Positions 24,301 to 34,770 of a stretch of 64,000 bases of DNA are shown here, piece by piece. The translations under genes were made by a program, and so were the position numbers. The number at the start of each line of letters is the position of its first letter. Positions within the stretch are counted from its first letter, which is position 1. The notes under the pieces were generated by a model. It searched no databases. It was not told the DNA's origin and saw only the letters and a program-made list of their open reading frames with translations. Location of the stretch: contig JAYJMM010000117.1 in the NCBI GenBank assembly GCA_037349105.1, positions 3,162,001 through 3,226,000 of the forward strand. The letters run 5' to 3'. This DNA is from Limnomonas spitsbergensis. Its lineage: Eukaryota; Chlorophyta; Chlorophyceae; Chlamydomonadales.

Positions 24301-27300
24301 CTCTGGCTGTAGGCATGATTTTGAATCATGTGTGCAGATGAGCAGTAAATCTTATTTTGTGGCTCAGGCACAGTTCAGCTACACTTCAGGTTCAGTTTGG
24401 CTACAGTTCAGCTACCTCCGGGCCTTTGGCCAGGGATGCTGGTTGGGTCTCTATCTGTAGGCATGATTGTACATCGGGGCCTACAGAAGAGCAGTAAGTC
24501 TTACTATGAGGTTCAGCTACAGTTCAGCTACAGTTCAGCTACAGTTCAGCCAAATGGGTGAAGGGTGGAGGGCTGATTTCCTGTTTGTACTGCAGTGATA
24601 CTCTGTACTGCCACAGTCCACTGGGTGTATTTGCACTGCAGCACCAATGTACTACGATGACAATGCACTATTACAGGTGCGCCTGCAGTGCAGTACAAGG
24701 CCACTGGCGTTGCAACAGCAATGTACTGTCACAGGTGTACCTGCGGTGCAGTACAAGGCCCTCGGGTAGGTGCGACGGAGAAAGGAAGGAACTTGCCGTA
24801 GTGGTGTGAGCGTTGAGGAAACGGTGCGGCTTGGGCTGTGGCACGTCAACGCCACTATAAGGCTGCTGCAACACCGCCACTGTACCGCTGCAACACCACC
24901 ACTGTACCGCTGCTGCAGGTGACAGCAGCGCAGTACGAGGGCATACCGAACGCCTGGTGGGCTTTGCAGCAGCCTGTCAATCGGCAGTACAACTGCTTCT
25001 GGAGTGAAAAAGACGGTGCGCGTGGCTCACGCACCTGTTAGGGTTGAGGGCTTAAGAAGGTTCGTACTGTCCCTGGAATTGGATTTGAGGGGAGTGCTGG
25101 AGGTGGTTTATCATTCATGACTGAGGGCATGCCCCATGCACCTTCTTTATGTCCCTTGGAGGGTTAAACACACACGGTGCTTCTTTAGTGCACAGATGAC
25201 CCCTTTTGGCAAACCTTGGGGCAGCCACCACTGGGCCGATGGAGACCAAACCCCAACCAGCCTTTCGCCAGCGGACCGAGCAGCAGAGCTTCTTGCCCCA
25301 GGCAACCCGGACCACGTGCCATTAGTCAGACGAATTGTAGCTGAGGCCCTATAAAAGAAGCAGCGCGGCGTTTGCTTCCTGCTTAAAGGGATTGCCATTG
25401 GATTTGAAGGGAGTGCAACAAATGGTTTTTAATTGCTGCCAAGGAAGATCTCCATGTGTCTTCTGGGCAAAGAGTGGGCTTGAAATATCTTGAAGTATCT
25501 TGAAATATCTTGAAATATCTTGAAACGAAAGACCTAACCCTGCTCCTTGGGTCCTTGTGCTCACCAACCTCAGTGATGAGTCACCAGCACAATCATCACC
25601 GTTATAATAGTTACAATTACCGGTATAATAAAAATCGAAATCGCCAAGAAAATCACAAAAAATAATCGGATTCACAATTTCAATCCCAAGCGAACGGCCT
25701 GCTGTCTTCCCCCTGCATGCAGTGTTGGCCACCTCCAATCACGCCTCAGGCCAGGGGGGAAACGAACCTGGTTGCACCTGCTCAGGCTTACCGGTACACT
25801 TCCTCTCCTGACCTCCTGAACTGTCTTCCCCCTGCATGCAGTGTTGGCCACCTCTAATCACGCCTCAGGCCAGGGGGGAAACGAACCTGGTTGCACCTGC
25901 TCAGGCTTACCGGTACACTTCCTCTCCTGACCTCCTGAACTGTCTTCCCCCTGCATGCAGTCTTGGCCACCTCCAATCACGCCTCAGGCCAGGGGGGAAA
26001 CGAACCTGGTTGCACCTGCTCAGGCTTACCGGTACACTTCCTCTCCTGACCTCCTGAACTGTCTTCCCCCTGCATGCAGTCTTGGCCACCTCCAATCACG
26101 CCTCAGGCCAGGGGGGAAACGAACCTGGTTGCACCTGCTCAGGCTTACCGGTACACTTCCTCTCCTGACCTCCTGAACTGTCTTCCACCTGCATGCAGTC
26201 TTGGCCACCTCCAATCACGCCTCAGGCCAGGGGGGAAACGAATCTGGTTGCACCTACTCAGGCTTACCGGTACACTTCCTCTCCTGACCTCCTGAACTGT
26301 CTTCCCCCTGCATGCAGTCTTGGCCACCTCCAATCACGCCTCAGGCCAGGGGGGAAACGAACCTGGTTGCACCTGCTCAGGCTTACCGGTACACTTCCTC
26401 TCCTGACCTCCTGAACTGTCTTCCCCCTGCATGCAGCCTTGGCCACCTCCAATCACGCCTCAGGCCAGGGGGGAAACGAACCTGGTTGCACCTGCTCAGG
26501 CTTACCGGTACACTTCCTCTCCTGACCTCCTGAACTGTCTTCCCCCTGCATGCAGTGTTGGCCACCTCCAATCACGCCTCAGGCCAGGGGGGAAACGAAC
26601 CTGGTTGCACCTGCTCAGGCTTACCGGTACACTTCCTCTCCTGACCTCCTGAACTGTCTTCCCCCTGCATGCAGTCTTGGCCACCTCCAATCACGCCTCA
26701 GGCCAGGGGGGAAACGAACCTGGTTGCACCTGCTCAGGCTTACCGGTACACTTCCTCTCCTGACCTCCTGAACTGTCATCCCCCTGCATGCAGTGTTGGC
26801 CACCTCCAATCACGCCTCAGGCCAGGGGGGAAACGAACCTGGTTGCACCTGCTCAGGCTTACCGGTACACTTCCTCTCCTGACCTCCTGAACTGTCTTCC
26901 CCCTGCATGCAGTCTTGGCCACCTCCAATCACGCCTCAGGCTAGAGGGGAAACGAACCTGGTTGCACTTGCTCAGGCTTACCGGTACACTTCCTCTCCTG
27001 ACCTCCTGAACTGTCTTCCCCCTGCATGCAGTCTTGGCCACCTCCAATCATGCGCACGATCTGACAATATTAAGGCTGAACCAGGAGGCCTTCCGGAAGT
27101 CCCTAGAGGGGCCGGGTGCGGTCAGGCGGTAGGTGGAATCGGTAAAGTATAACCGTACGGCCAGGGTGAAGGGTTTAGGGTGAAGGGTTTAGGCCGCTCC
27201 TATACCCACCCAATTTACCTAGCTGCCAAGGGAGGGAGCAAGGAGTGGATGTGGTCAAGAGTTGAGAGGCGGCAGTGCAGTATAACTTGAGGGTTTGAGG

Positions 27301-29601
27301 GTATCCTGGGTTGGAAAGGGAGAGAGGGGGGGAGCGGAGGGTGGGCGGGTTTTAGAGTTGGGAGGCAGAAGTTTCGTATACCACGGAGGTTCAGGGTATC
27401 CTGGGTTGGAGAGGGAGGGAGAGAGGGAGCGGAGGGTGGGCGGGGTTGAAAGGTGGGAGGAAATCAGGCAGTGTAACTTAGGGTTTAGGCTAATGGTTGA
27501 GGGTTGAGACCCCCCCACCACCCACCACCCATGGTATGACAAGGTGGAAAGGAAGAGAGCGGATAGCATCAGCATGCATGGAGAGCGAGGGGAGGAGCAG
27601 GGTGCATGGGTGCATGGGGGAAGGGTGGACATGACCCCATCCCGACACACCTGCCCCACCCCATCCCCTCCCAAAACACCTGCCCCACCACAGATGAGTC
27701 CATTGCCATCTGTTTTTTCTCTGCTGTACAGGCAGTACATGATGTACTTCGGAGGCGGGATCCGGCCGTTGCAGCCGGAGTACAGTGGGGGCGCGCGACA
27801 GGCCTTTTACGACCATGTAGTGCAGCGCAACGACCCTCGGGTGCTGTTTAACGGGCGCTCTACAGACTATGGGTAAGTCAATGACATAACACCTACGGGC
27901 CCTGCTCACAAAGGCTCGGCTGCGTGGGCGACCAACTGTCCTGTTGGGAGAAAAGAAAAGGAACTTAAGGGAACGACCTTAGGGTGCTGTTTAACAGGTG
28001 CTCTACAGACTATGGGTAAGTATGGCCATGGGATGAAAGGTAAGGGTTTAGGGTTTAGTTTTTTTTCAACCGAATTCCGAAGACTTGGGTACGGGGAATT
28101 GTAGAAATGGAGTGGAAGGTTGAGGGTGTTAGATGGAGAATGTTGTGTAATCAGAATACTGACTATGGGTAAATGTTCCTGTGGGGGGGGGTCAGGTTTA
28201 GGTGTGATGGCCTCAATGGCCGCTTAGAAGGCCTTGCACCAAATCACCTGCATGGAGGGGCCAGGAAGCATAAGCTATGATCTGCTGCGCACTCTTGCAG
28301 CATCGCGGATAGCTGCCAGGGACCCACCCTGAACCCTGCTGTGAACCAGGCCTTGCATGCTGTTGTGGACTAGCACAGCGTTGGGGACCCACCCTGAATC
28401 CTGCAATGAAGTGTGAACCAAAACTCAGATCCTGTTGCAGATTTGCGCAACATCTCGGATTCTGCTATAAACCCTAAACTTGAGACCTGCTGTGAGCCAC
28501 AGCCCAAATTCTGCGGTGAACCAAAACCTGAGATCTGCTGCAAACCTCAGCCTCAACCAAAACCTGAATTGCTTTGTGGACTTGCGCAGCATTGCGGATT
28601 TCTGCCTGGCACCCTACGGAGATGGCTTTGGCGCCCGGCTGCCCTACATGGTGGCTGGGGGCTGCATCCCGGTCATAGCTCAGGTAGATGCTGTGACAAA
28701 GCTATATCCAATCAAGTAGAAGGGATAGGTGGGAAATTTTGTACCCCCCCCCCCAAAAGAACCAGATAATGGTCCTTAATCCACCCACATAATTCTTCGA
28801 ATGGAGGAGCCCATATACAGCAGCCGTGTCCTGTTGGCGGTCGAACCATGTGTTGGACGGTTCATGGTAATCCTTTCACAAATTTCAAAGGCGCATACGC
28901 ATATGTTCACACCATGAGAGCATGTGCCTACCCTACTGTTGACATTTGGTGGTCAAACGATTCCCGAAATCTGTTCATTTTTCACTTTTCCACACCTTCT
29001 GGCCCAGGAGCATGTGCACCAGCCATTTGAAGATGTACTGCCGTACCCCGACTTCAGCATCATGATCCGAATCAAGGACATGCCCCATCTGCTGGAAATA
29101 CTCGAGGCGGTACCGCTGGAGGACATCCTGAAGTACAGAAGGAGCCTGTGAGTGTGGCACCTGAAGCGATTTGCGGTTCAAACCCTCCCGGGCGCCATGT
29201 TGGCAAGCACGATAAACTGCAAAAATGCTGAAAATAAAAACGGGGAAATTGAAATTTCACACAAGGCGGTACTGCAGAGGTACATGATGATTGATGAAGT
29301 ACACAAGGATGTACTTCATCAATCATCATGATGATGGTTTCAGTCCCCCGGGGTCGAGCATTGCCCAGCAGGGCACCTTCGGCATCGCTCTCTTGTTTAT
29401 TCAATTTGGAAAGCTTGTGGTTTAGGGTTTAGAGCTTTGATGAGGTTTCAGGTGCTTTTTAATGAACCCGCCTCTATGCTGCTGCGCTACAGGTACAAGC
29501 ACTATCGAGCGTTCTACTGGATTGACAATGGGCTTGCCTATAATGCCACGCTGGCTAGCCTGCACCGCAAGCTGCATAACATGTGGGGAAACCATTATTG
29601 A
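9330..29601 (+). CDS. EGF-like / exostosin (GT47) family glycosyltransferase, complete 14-exon gene
   Basis: Predicted secretory-pathway glycosyltransferase of family GT47 (type II or signal-peptide-bearing Golgi enzyme). Exons: 9330-9486, 9961-10111, 11814-12011, 12421-12522, 13848-13985, 18599-18737, 19301-19451, 24128-24231, 24919-25015, 27032-27128, 27732-27872, 28590-28683, 29008-29147, 29493-29601 (TGA). The phases agree at all 13 joins and sum to 1818 nt (605 aa). Residues 6-22 are hydrophobic (ALALFLTLQLLATSAWL). Three EGF-like modules follow: about 28-54 (GNCNEELGVCECNFGW), 168-201 and 204-228 (CSGVGECLAGFCKCPRGR). The exostosin domain (about 250-585) has RVYRYDLP, NPFEANLFYVP, DHFVWLTGDMGACWL and FCLAPYGDGFGARLPYMV followed by GGCIPV. 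The exon 9 start (24919) could instead be the in-frame AG at 24933. Introns after exons 5, 6 and 7 use GC donors. Donor sugar unknown. Confidence 0.92.
10300..11744 (+). repeat. 25-bp minisatellite, about 57 copies (GT47 intron 2)
   Basis: The unit is GGCAGTACATGGATGG followed by GCCCAGGTT. The period is not a multiple of three and lacks stops in all frames, so long overlapping open frames exist on both strands; none is in phase with the flanking exons. The real acceptor is downstream at 11813. Confidence 0.95.
12570..12670 (+). repeat. Short GACCCTGAA(G/A)A repeats
   Basis: About ten 9-12 bp units of (A)CGACCCTGAAGA in GT47 intron 4. Confidence 0.8.
12781..13506 (+). repeat. 35-bp minisatellite, about 20 copies (GT47 intron 4)
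   Basis: Unit AGGGGCTGAATTATGCTGCA plus GCAATAGCAACAAGG; the main variant position is TTATG versus TTGTG. Copies are otherwise nearly identical, pointing to recent expansion. Confidence 0.95.
13762..13800 (+). repeat. Extra copy of the GT47 exon 5 acceptor
   Basis: TGTGCCTCTCAGCTGCAGCG followed by GAGTAGGT matches the real acceptor and exon start at 13836-13863, about 73 bp downstream, but has an in-frame TAG. Confidence 0.75.
13986..14165 (+). repeat. 36-bp repeats copied from the exon 5 donor
   Basis: Units of GTACAGCAGACAAGTGCGGT / ACAGGGCTGTAGTGAT repeat the last bases of exon 5 and its donor context (TGTACAGCAG|GCAAGTGCGG). In the later copies the GC of the donor is changed to AC or CC. 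Two more copies lie at 14930-15000, next to the 15-bp satellite. Confidence 0.85.
14170..14920. other. Unique part of GT47 intron 5
   Basis: About 750 bp with no recognisable repeat, exon or RNA gene; AT-rich toward its 3' end. Confidence 0.5.
15178..18474 (+). repeat. 15-bp satellite, about 220 copies, with 930-bp higher-order repeat
   Basis: Unit TACCTATATTACTGG, with ACCGG at many positions and a GGTACC palindrome every 15 bp, filling most of GT47 intron 5. Rare variants recur 930 bp apart: TACCTATATACCCGG at 15341 and 16271, and ATTACTTGTACC near 16173 and 17103. The array therefore amplified in blocks of 62 units. Its >1100-codon open frames (VPILL, YLYYW) are composition artefacts. Confidence 0.95.
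18738..19075 (+). repeat. G-rich repeats copied from the exon 6 donor
   Basis: Three diverged copies of CTGGCTCA(T/A)GACCGGTTGG plus AGTGATGAGG, separated by GGGGAAGGGAGG tracts. The last, at about 19040-19065, carries a canonical GTGAGT where the first has GCGAGT. Confidence 0.8.
19452..19889. other. 5' part of GT47 intron 7
   Basis: Unique intronic sequence following the AAG|GCAAGT donor; nothing recognised. Confidence 0.5.
19890..21495 (+). repeat. Polypurine 17/18-bp minisatellite (GT47 intron 7)
   Basis: Alternating units AGGAGATGAAGGAGAAT (17) and AGGAGATGAAGGTGATGT (18) over 1.6 kb. The minus-strand 540-codon open frame is rejected as a composition artefact. Confidence 0.95.
21690..24126 (+). 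repeat. C-rich 16- to 19-bp minisatellite up to the exon 8 acceptor
   Basis: Two mixed unit types: CCCCCTGCCCCCCTGG-like and CCTGGCCCCCAAGCGTCCC. The array ends as CTGCCCCCACTGCCCCAG, so its last unit forms the polypyrimidine tract and AG of exon 8 (24128). Earlier units are decoy acceptors lacking AG. Long open frames on both strands are artefacts. Confidence 0.93.
24232..24540 (+). repeat. Donor-side copies of GT47 exon 8
   Basis: The end of exon 8 (GATTGTACATTGGGGCCTGC AG|GTGATGAACAGTAAT) recurs in diverged form at about 24311-24350 and about 24464-24500 (GATTGTACATCGGGGCCTAC AG|AAGAGCAGTAAGT), with the TTCAGCTACAGTTCAGCTAC filler between. Confidence 0.8.
24672..24775 (+). repeat. Acceptor-side copies of GT47 exon 9
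   Basis: Two diverged copies of the region CAGGTGACAGCAGCGCAGTACGAGG occur at about 24675-24705 and about 24731-24760, upstream of the real exon at 24919. Confidence 0.65.
25723..27031 (+). repeat. 119-bp tandem array, 11 copies, each with the exon 10 acceptor and exon start
   Basis: Boundary-equivalent positions fall at 25723, 25842, 25961 and so on every 119 bp to 27032, exactly 11 intervals. Each unit contains CCCCCTGCATGCAG| followed by about 18 nt of exon 10 (T(C/G)TTGGCCACCTCCAATCA) before diverging. Only the last copy continues into the intact exon. In the second segmental copy only three units remain and the true exon start is lost. Confidence 0.95.
27878..27978 (-). mobile_element. 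LINE 3'-end fragment inside GT47 intron 11
   Basis: The sequence TGACATAACACCTACGGGCC and the following GCTCGGCTGCGTGGGCGACC are shared with 33442, 41508, 43968 and 48365. Comparison with the fragments that carry coding remnants suggests this is the 3' tail of a LINE in minus orientation, lying a few bases after the exon 11 donor. Confidence 0.6.
27979..28165 (+). repeat. Second and third copies of the exon 11 donor end
   Basis: At 27979-28025 the last about 45 nt of exon 11 (GGTGCTGTTTAAC..GCTCTACAGACTATGG) and GTAAGT are repeated almost exactly; at about 28155 a shorter copy (TGACTATGGGTAA) follows. Confidence 0.85.
28290..28585 (+). repeat. Acceptor-side copies of GT47 exon 12
   Basis: CTTGCAGCATCGCGGAT...GCTGCCAGGGACCC at 28296-28330, and shorter copies near 28375 and 28440, repeat the exon 12 border (GCGCAG|CATTGCGGATTTCTGCC at 28590). 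About 25-30 bp CCTGCTGTGAACCA-type units fill the gaps. Confidence 0.8.
29283..29330. repeat. Perfect 20-bp hairpin with 8-nt loop (GT47 intron 13)
   Basis: Left arm CATGATGATTGATGAAGTAC, loop ACAAGGAT, right arm its exact reverse complement. Conserved in the second copy at 42913-42960. It lies just after a diverged copy of the exon 13 3' end, so it may have arisen as an inverted duplication. Confidence 0.85.
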
Positions 29602-30002
29602 GTCGTGACAATGATATACAGCAACGGGCTTGTCTGCAGTGCCGCACTAGCCAGCCGGCGCCACAACATGCGGGGACACCACTAAACCAACTTCAGAAAG
29701 CTGACTTGCAGGATTGTGAACCCTTCAGTTGTGCCCAGCAATTATTACGCTCGGCGATTACAGGACGCGGAACACACAAAAGTGACTTGCTTGGCCTCTA
29801 GTACGACAACTTGATGTGTCATCTGGTGATCGCCAACATGGTGACCAAGAGGAACTTTGACGTCTGCCTGTTGGCGCCAGCTGCTCTTCGGGAAGCATCC
29901 CTACATGGTTTGAATTTGAAATTGGGGTCGCTGTGCCCAGTCTCACACCCTCCGTGTTGAGGGGGCCTCTGGGCCGTGCAAGTCTTATGGTTCCTAGTGT
30001 GC
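29602..30002. other. GT47 3' flank
   Basis: Downstream of the GT47 stop; 3' UTR expected. No clear polyadenylation motif or gene identified. Confidence 0.4.
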
Positions 30003-30370
30003 GAGCTGTGTCTCTGCGGATGGGCCGCCATGGCAGCCACCATGAGGGGGCTTTCTTTCTGTGTTGTTGATGCTACCGCTGCGTTGTAGAAGCAGAGGAC
30101 ATGCTGCCACCAACCTCGTTGTAACGATTGGATCTGCAGCTCTCTCATGACCCTCCAGCTTGCGGCGGACGCAGGTAGCCCCGCAGCCTGACGCAGGTGC
30201 TGAAGCAAGCTTGACTGCATCTTGCTCCTGAGGCAATGCCGCGGCTTGAGGTGACCGGTGGCCCACACCACATCACCGTAGTTGATCGTAAGCGCAGCAT
30301 AGACTGACGCCAACCGGATGTGTCTTCGTCTTTCTGCGCCTCACCCAACTCTCGCAAGGAAGTGTGAGCT
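30003..30370 (-). mobile_element. Degraded non-LTR (LINE-type) retrotransposon, reverse-transcriptase C-terminal region
   Basis: Minus-strand peptide with NYGDVVWATGHLKPRHCL ... LLQHLRQAAGLPASAASWRV ... RELQIQSL resembles the region just downstream of LINE reverse transcriptases ('YG.EvW......R..LL..L.Glp....w...rELg'). Truncated at both ends. The longer copy at 43960-45290 shows what is missing here. Confidence 0.6.
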
Positions 30371-30512
30371 GACGGGACTGGGTGCAAGTGGGGCCCTCTT
30401 ACCTGCTGGCTGCATATCATCAAGGTTTGGCATGGCTGGGGTGGGCAGGAATCACGACCACCGTTAGGCCGTATGCCATCCGGACAATAATCTGTTTATA
30501 AGTTTCCGGGAA

Positions 30513-32344
30513 ATGGCTTTCGGGAGTCGGATTTGTGAGGAGGCTCTCAATAGGTGCAGCAGGATGGTGGACCCACTGGACCGCATGGCTCAGCGTCAGT
30601 TTTGCCTGCAGGTGAGCACAGATGAACACACGACATAGTACACGACAGTACGACACCTGCCTCCCCCATTCTCCTCACACATGCATCTTAGTGACGGCCT
30701 GCCTTTGGCCCAGCATGACATGAAAGTTCGGGGGTGGAAAATTAAAGAAATTAGGGAGGCGTGCATGGAGGAGTAACTCCTCAGCACACCCATCTCACTT
30801 TCCCTGTGCCTGTAGTTTACTGAAGGCCTGTCTCTGAGGTTTGGGTTAGGAGAGGTTAGGGTGTACCCACCATTACAAATTGCCGCCCCACAACTGCTGG
30901 TTCAGCTACTGGTTGCCCTCTTCCCAGTTTGAACGTTGAAGCTGGTTGAACGTACACAATTTCGGCATATCAGCCCTTGATATCCCTCCTTTGTTATCCT
31001 GAAGACACGCGTCGAGGTTAGATTTCTTTCTCCCTTATCCGCCTGTACTCAACCCTTCTCGCTTCATAGAGAAGAAATATGCCTCCGCTTTTTGCTCTGT
31101 CTGATTTGACCCCCCCACACGACCCCTCCGTCAGAATTTGCGATCTTTCGGCGACGTGGAAACAACAGCAGCACATGTATGGCTGCTCTCTTACTTCCAT
31201 GCTTGACCTTTTCTTCTGATTCAACCTCTCTCCCCATTTCCTTGCTGGCTTAGGTGTTTTACTCAGAAGGCTAACTGGTTATTCAACGAGATTGATATTT
31301 TGGGATGTGAGGAGAAATCACTACGGGTCGCGCTGAAGGCGAAGGGATTAAGGGTCGATGAAATTGGGGAGGTGGAAGCTCATCGTCAATTACGTGCCTG
31401 CATTCTTTGGCTTCTCAAGGAAGGGCGCGCATTATGTTCAACTTCTACATGCACAGGTTGGTCTGCTTCATTTGCTTGCCCTTTTCCTTTTTCCGAATGC
31501 CCCCGATGTAATCTGTCGAAGCTATGTCAATAGTTTGGTGGGCACGACGGTGTAAACTCGTTGGTACTTGTGCAGGAGAATCAAGCGAAAGTACGCCATC
31601 ATGCACATGCAGGCTGCACGTCGGTCGGAAGATGCCAGCCTATCAGCCATGCGCTACTCAGCCATGCTGCGGCATGTCAACCAGCCCTAGTACAGCACCC
31701 CCAGATTGCATCAAGGAAGGAAAAGCACAAATTTCTTGTGATACCGACACAGGTTGGTCTACTTTATGTGCTTACCCTGTTTTTGTATCTGAACGGCTTT
31801 AACCTGTCAACGCTCTTTCGTCAGTTTGGTGGGCTCAACGGTGTATCTATGTATGTGTTTGTGCAGGAGAATCAAATGAAAGTCCGCCCTTATGCAGCTT
31901 GCATCTGGGCCAAGAGAAGCCTGCCTATCAGGCATGTGCTCCTCAGCCACGCAGCGTCAGGTCATCCACTGAAAGCCTGATGGACCGCAGCACTGATGCA
32001 GAGGGCTTGGATGCCCCCATGCTGTCTCTCTCGTCATCAACCTCTGTGTCTTGCTCGCCCCTGCTCAGCAAGGTCGATGCAGGTGCGTCAGGATGTGGGT
32101 TTTGTGTCTTGCCTGATCCTGCTCTGCTGGCTTGACCTGCCTCTCAACAATTCGTCCCCTGCCTAATTTGAAATGGCCAACTACTTTCCACTTCCACGCT
32201 TTCACAGGCAAAGGACAGGATATGGCTGCCCAGCGACAGGCACCACTTGTAGCTGCCTTCACGCATGCTGAGAGGGAGGGTCTTCATAGGAGGCTGACAG
32301 GCCAGGGAAGGCCTCGCCTAGTAGAACTGGAGCAGTGTGTTTAA
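30513..32344 (+). CDS. Gene X, unrecognised protein, copy A
   Basis: Family not recognised. Proposed exons 30513-30611, 31267-31456, 31576-31752, 31867-32082 and 32208-32344 (TAA) join without frame break (819 nt, 272 aa). The N-terminus is the most protein-like: ALNRCSRMVDPLDRMAQRQF, then ANWLFNEIDILGCEEKSL and a charged helix. The middle is Ser/Thr/Cys/Pro-rich, and the end (ERE..HRRLTGQGRPRLVELE) is basic. Exons 3 and 4 with their preceding introns are a diverged tandem duplication (291-bp spacing, symmetric exon lengths). An alternative frame in exons 2-3 reads FNFYMH, RIKRKYAIMHMQAAR and is also plausible, so the internal frame is uncertain. The start could extend upstream (AVCHPDNNLFISFRE precedes the ATG in frame). 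Confidence 0.45.
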
Positions 32345-32870
32345 TGGTGGTGGTAAAGTTCCCAACGCACCTGCAGAACATGCAACCAAGCCCTCCCTGG
32401 CGGCATCCATCCAGTTTGTTTAGTAGCCTTGTCTTCAGCTTAAACGCAGGCTTGTCTTGCTTGCCCTGGGTGTGGCCAGCCCTGCTGCCTGTGCCTCAGG
32501 CTGGTGCAGGTTTAGTGTGATTGAGCCTAGGGCTGTGGGGCGACCAATAAGGATGTCTGGATCCCACTAAAATAAACCATGCTCTCATCACACAACTAGC
32601 TGAGTTCTTCACTTGGTGTCCAAAGGGTCATCTTTATGTCAGGTTCCGTACTATCATATTCCAGGCATCGTACATATTGTTGTACTTCTTTCTTTTGCAA
32701 GCCTAGGAGGTAGCCCCTGGAGTGGGAGCCCCTTTTGAGGTAGGCTCACTCTGACGTAGCACATTTGTTTCCTCCTAGGATCCATGCCACTTGGCGTTCC
32801 TCTTTCATTCTTCCTGGCCAGTGGCAGACTCAATCTTGCAGGTTGAAATCCCCCTTAAACATATGATGTA
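32345..32870. other. Gene X 3' flank
   Basis: 3' UTR or intergenic; nothing recognised. Confidence 0.4.
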
Positions 32871-32876
32871 TTCCAA

Positions 32877-33110
32877 GACTTGTTGGGAGATCTTTGCCGG
32901 TATTAGAGGCAGGTAGCTTGATTTGCACACTGATTTGCAGCCTCATGCCGGCAAGACTTGTTGGGAGATCTTTGCTGGTATTAGAGGCAGGTAGCTTAAT
33001 TTGCACACTGATTTGCAGCCTCATGCCGGCAAGACTTGTTGGGAGATCTTTGCCGGTATTAGAGGCAGGTAGCTTGATTTGCACACTGATTTGCAGCCTC
33101 ATGCTGGCAA
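32877..33110. repeat. 78-bp tandem repeat, three copies
   Basis: GACTTGTTGGGAGATCTTTG repeats at 32877, 32955 and 33033. Also present at 47801-48034, where the third unit has diverged. The minus-strand open frame reflects the 26-codon period. Confidence 0.9.
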
Positions 33111-33441
33111 CTTAACTCTGTACCTGTTCACAATGTTTTTTCAAGTACCGGTACATAAGGTTGGCGATGTTTTTGATATTTACGATAGCTTATGGTCTTG
33201 TTTCTGGCAAGGCAATCATTTGCTAGCTTGAAGCAACATCTGTGGGCGCGTTCCTTTGAAGTCGTCACTCTTCCTCGCCCAACGCGCCCCTCCGGACCCT
33301 GAAACCCTCTAACGCGTTAGAATCTAACGCTGCCCCTTACAACACTCACCTGTATTATTATTGTATTCCCTCCAATGTATGATGATGTATACTGTTTGGC
33401 ATGCGGTGGACACTTCAATTCCTGCGTGCCCATGCCAAGTC

Positions 33442-34770
33442 AATGACACAACACCTCTGGGCCCTGCTCAAGAAGGCTCGACCGCGTGGGCGCCCAACTG
33501 TCCCGTTGGGAGAATAGGAAAGGAACTTAAGGTTAGAGGGAAAGAAGGAGGATAACACAAAGGACATAGATACCCCCCCTCCCCCCCCCGCCCAAGGAAA
33601 AAACAGCCCGAAGTATCCCTGCCCCTCTCAAGCCTATTCCCCAAGAAGGCAAAGAAAAGCAACGAACTAGGCCTCAACAATGCCTGCTGCGTCCTCAACA
33701 AGATTCAGAGCCTCCCACCCAAGCCTGGCCCGGTGCAGCTGTTGAAAGTCTGTGGCGTCCTCCGGGGACCTGTCCAACCTCTCTACCTAATTCTCTCCGT
33801 CACGCTAGGGCACTGGAAGCAGACGTGCAGCGCATCTTCCATCTCCAAACCGAAACCACCCTGCTATCACCAAAGAAGATCAGATCATCGTCAGCCGCCA
33901 CGTCAACAGCGTCCATCCGCGGCTGCAGCAGTGGCCGTGAGGGTGAGTCATCGCGCGCCTTCTACCGGCATTGGGGCACCTGCAGTGGGTCCGTTCGCCG
34001 CCGCCGCCGCCCCGAGATCATGGTGCCATCTCCTCCCACCATCCTTGCGGGGAAGACTTCCGCTGCCTCCCACCCACGTCATGGAGTATTCCGTGCGACC
34101 GCTTCCTCGCAAAGCCCGCCACCATCTCCGCAGCTTCTGCACGCTCAAGGCTGCCAGTGTCCGTCGCTGGATGGCTACAGCCGACAAGCAATACGTCCTG
34201 CCAGCTGGATTGAAAGTGCAAGGAAGCTACCCAATGGCGTGGCTGCTCTACAGCACCTCCGCTAGCCGCCATCTCGGCCCCGTGGCAGCGAGAGGCGCTG
34301 TAGCATTGCCACCGCTTGCAGCTACGACTACCGTACGGCAGCGGGCACACCTGCTATCACCACAGCAGTGGTGGCGGTGGCGGGCAGGCCACCATCGCGC
34401 CGTTGCCGCCGCTTGCTCCTCAGTGCCAAAAGCTTGGCTCTGCTGCTGTTGTGAGGTGCCAGCTGCTGGTCCCTCTCCGCCAAGGTCTCATGCATTACCT
34501 TGCTGCTGGGGACTGCGGATGGGGGCAGGTCCGCCAGACGGACCAGCAGGGCTGCTCGATGTGCCTGCATCTGTGCCCCATCTCGATCCCTCAGCGCACC
34601 CCGTACCTGCATCAACTTACACACCTCCTCCTCCTCTCCCTCAAATTCCTCCCCCGCTGCAGTCTCCGGCCTCGCCAGGCACCACCGCTGCTGCCTCCTC
34701 GACCAGCTCTGTGACCCCACATTTTGCTTTGTTCCATGCCAAGTGTAGGGCTGTGACTTTTCCACAGCAT
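33442..34770 (-). mobile_element. Degraded LINE, C-terminal coding remnant and 3' end
   Basis: Minus strand: MEDALHVCFQCPSVTERI (the C..C/H..C-type finger seen after LINE reverse transcriptases) and, after a frameshift, RLDRSPEDATDFQQLHRA and NLVEDAAGIVEA before a stop, then about 230 bp of 3' sequence ending TGTGTCATTGACTT. The plus-strand 379-codon open frame at 33733-34872 overlaps this antisense and is Ala/Pro/Ser/His-rich, so I treat it as fortuitous. The body upstream of 34000 is too degraded to read. Confidence 0.55.

Noticed and set aside
25723..27031. Possible CRISPR-like array (regular direct repeats)
   Set aside because: No repeat/spacer alternation: the whole 119-bp unit is repeated; eukaryotic intron context.
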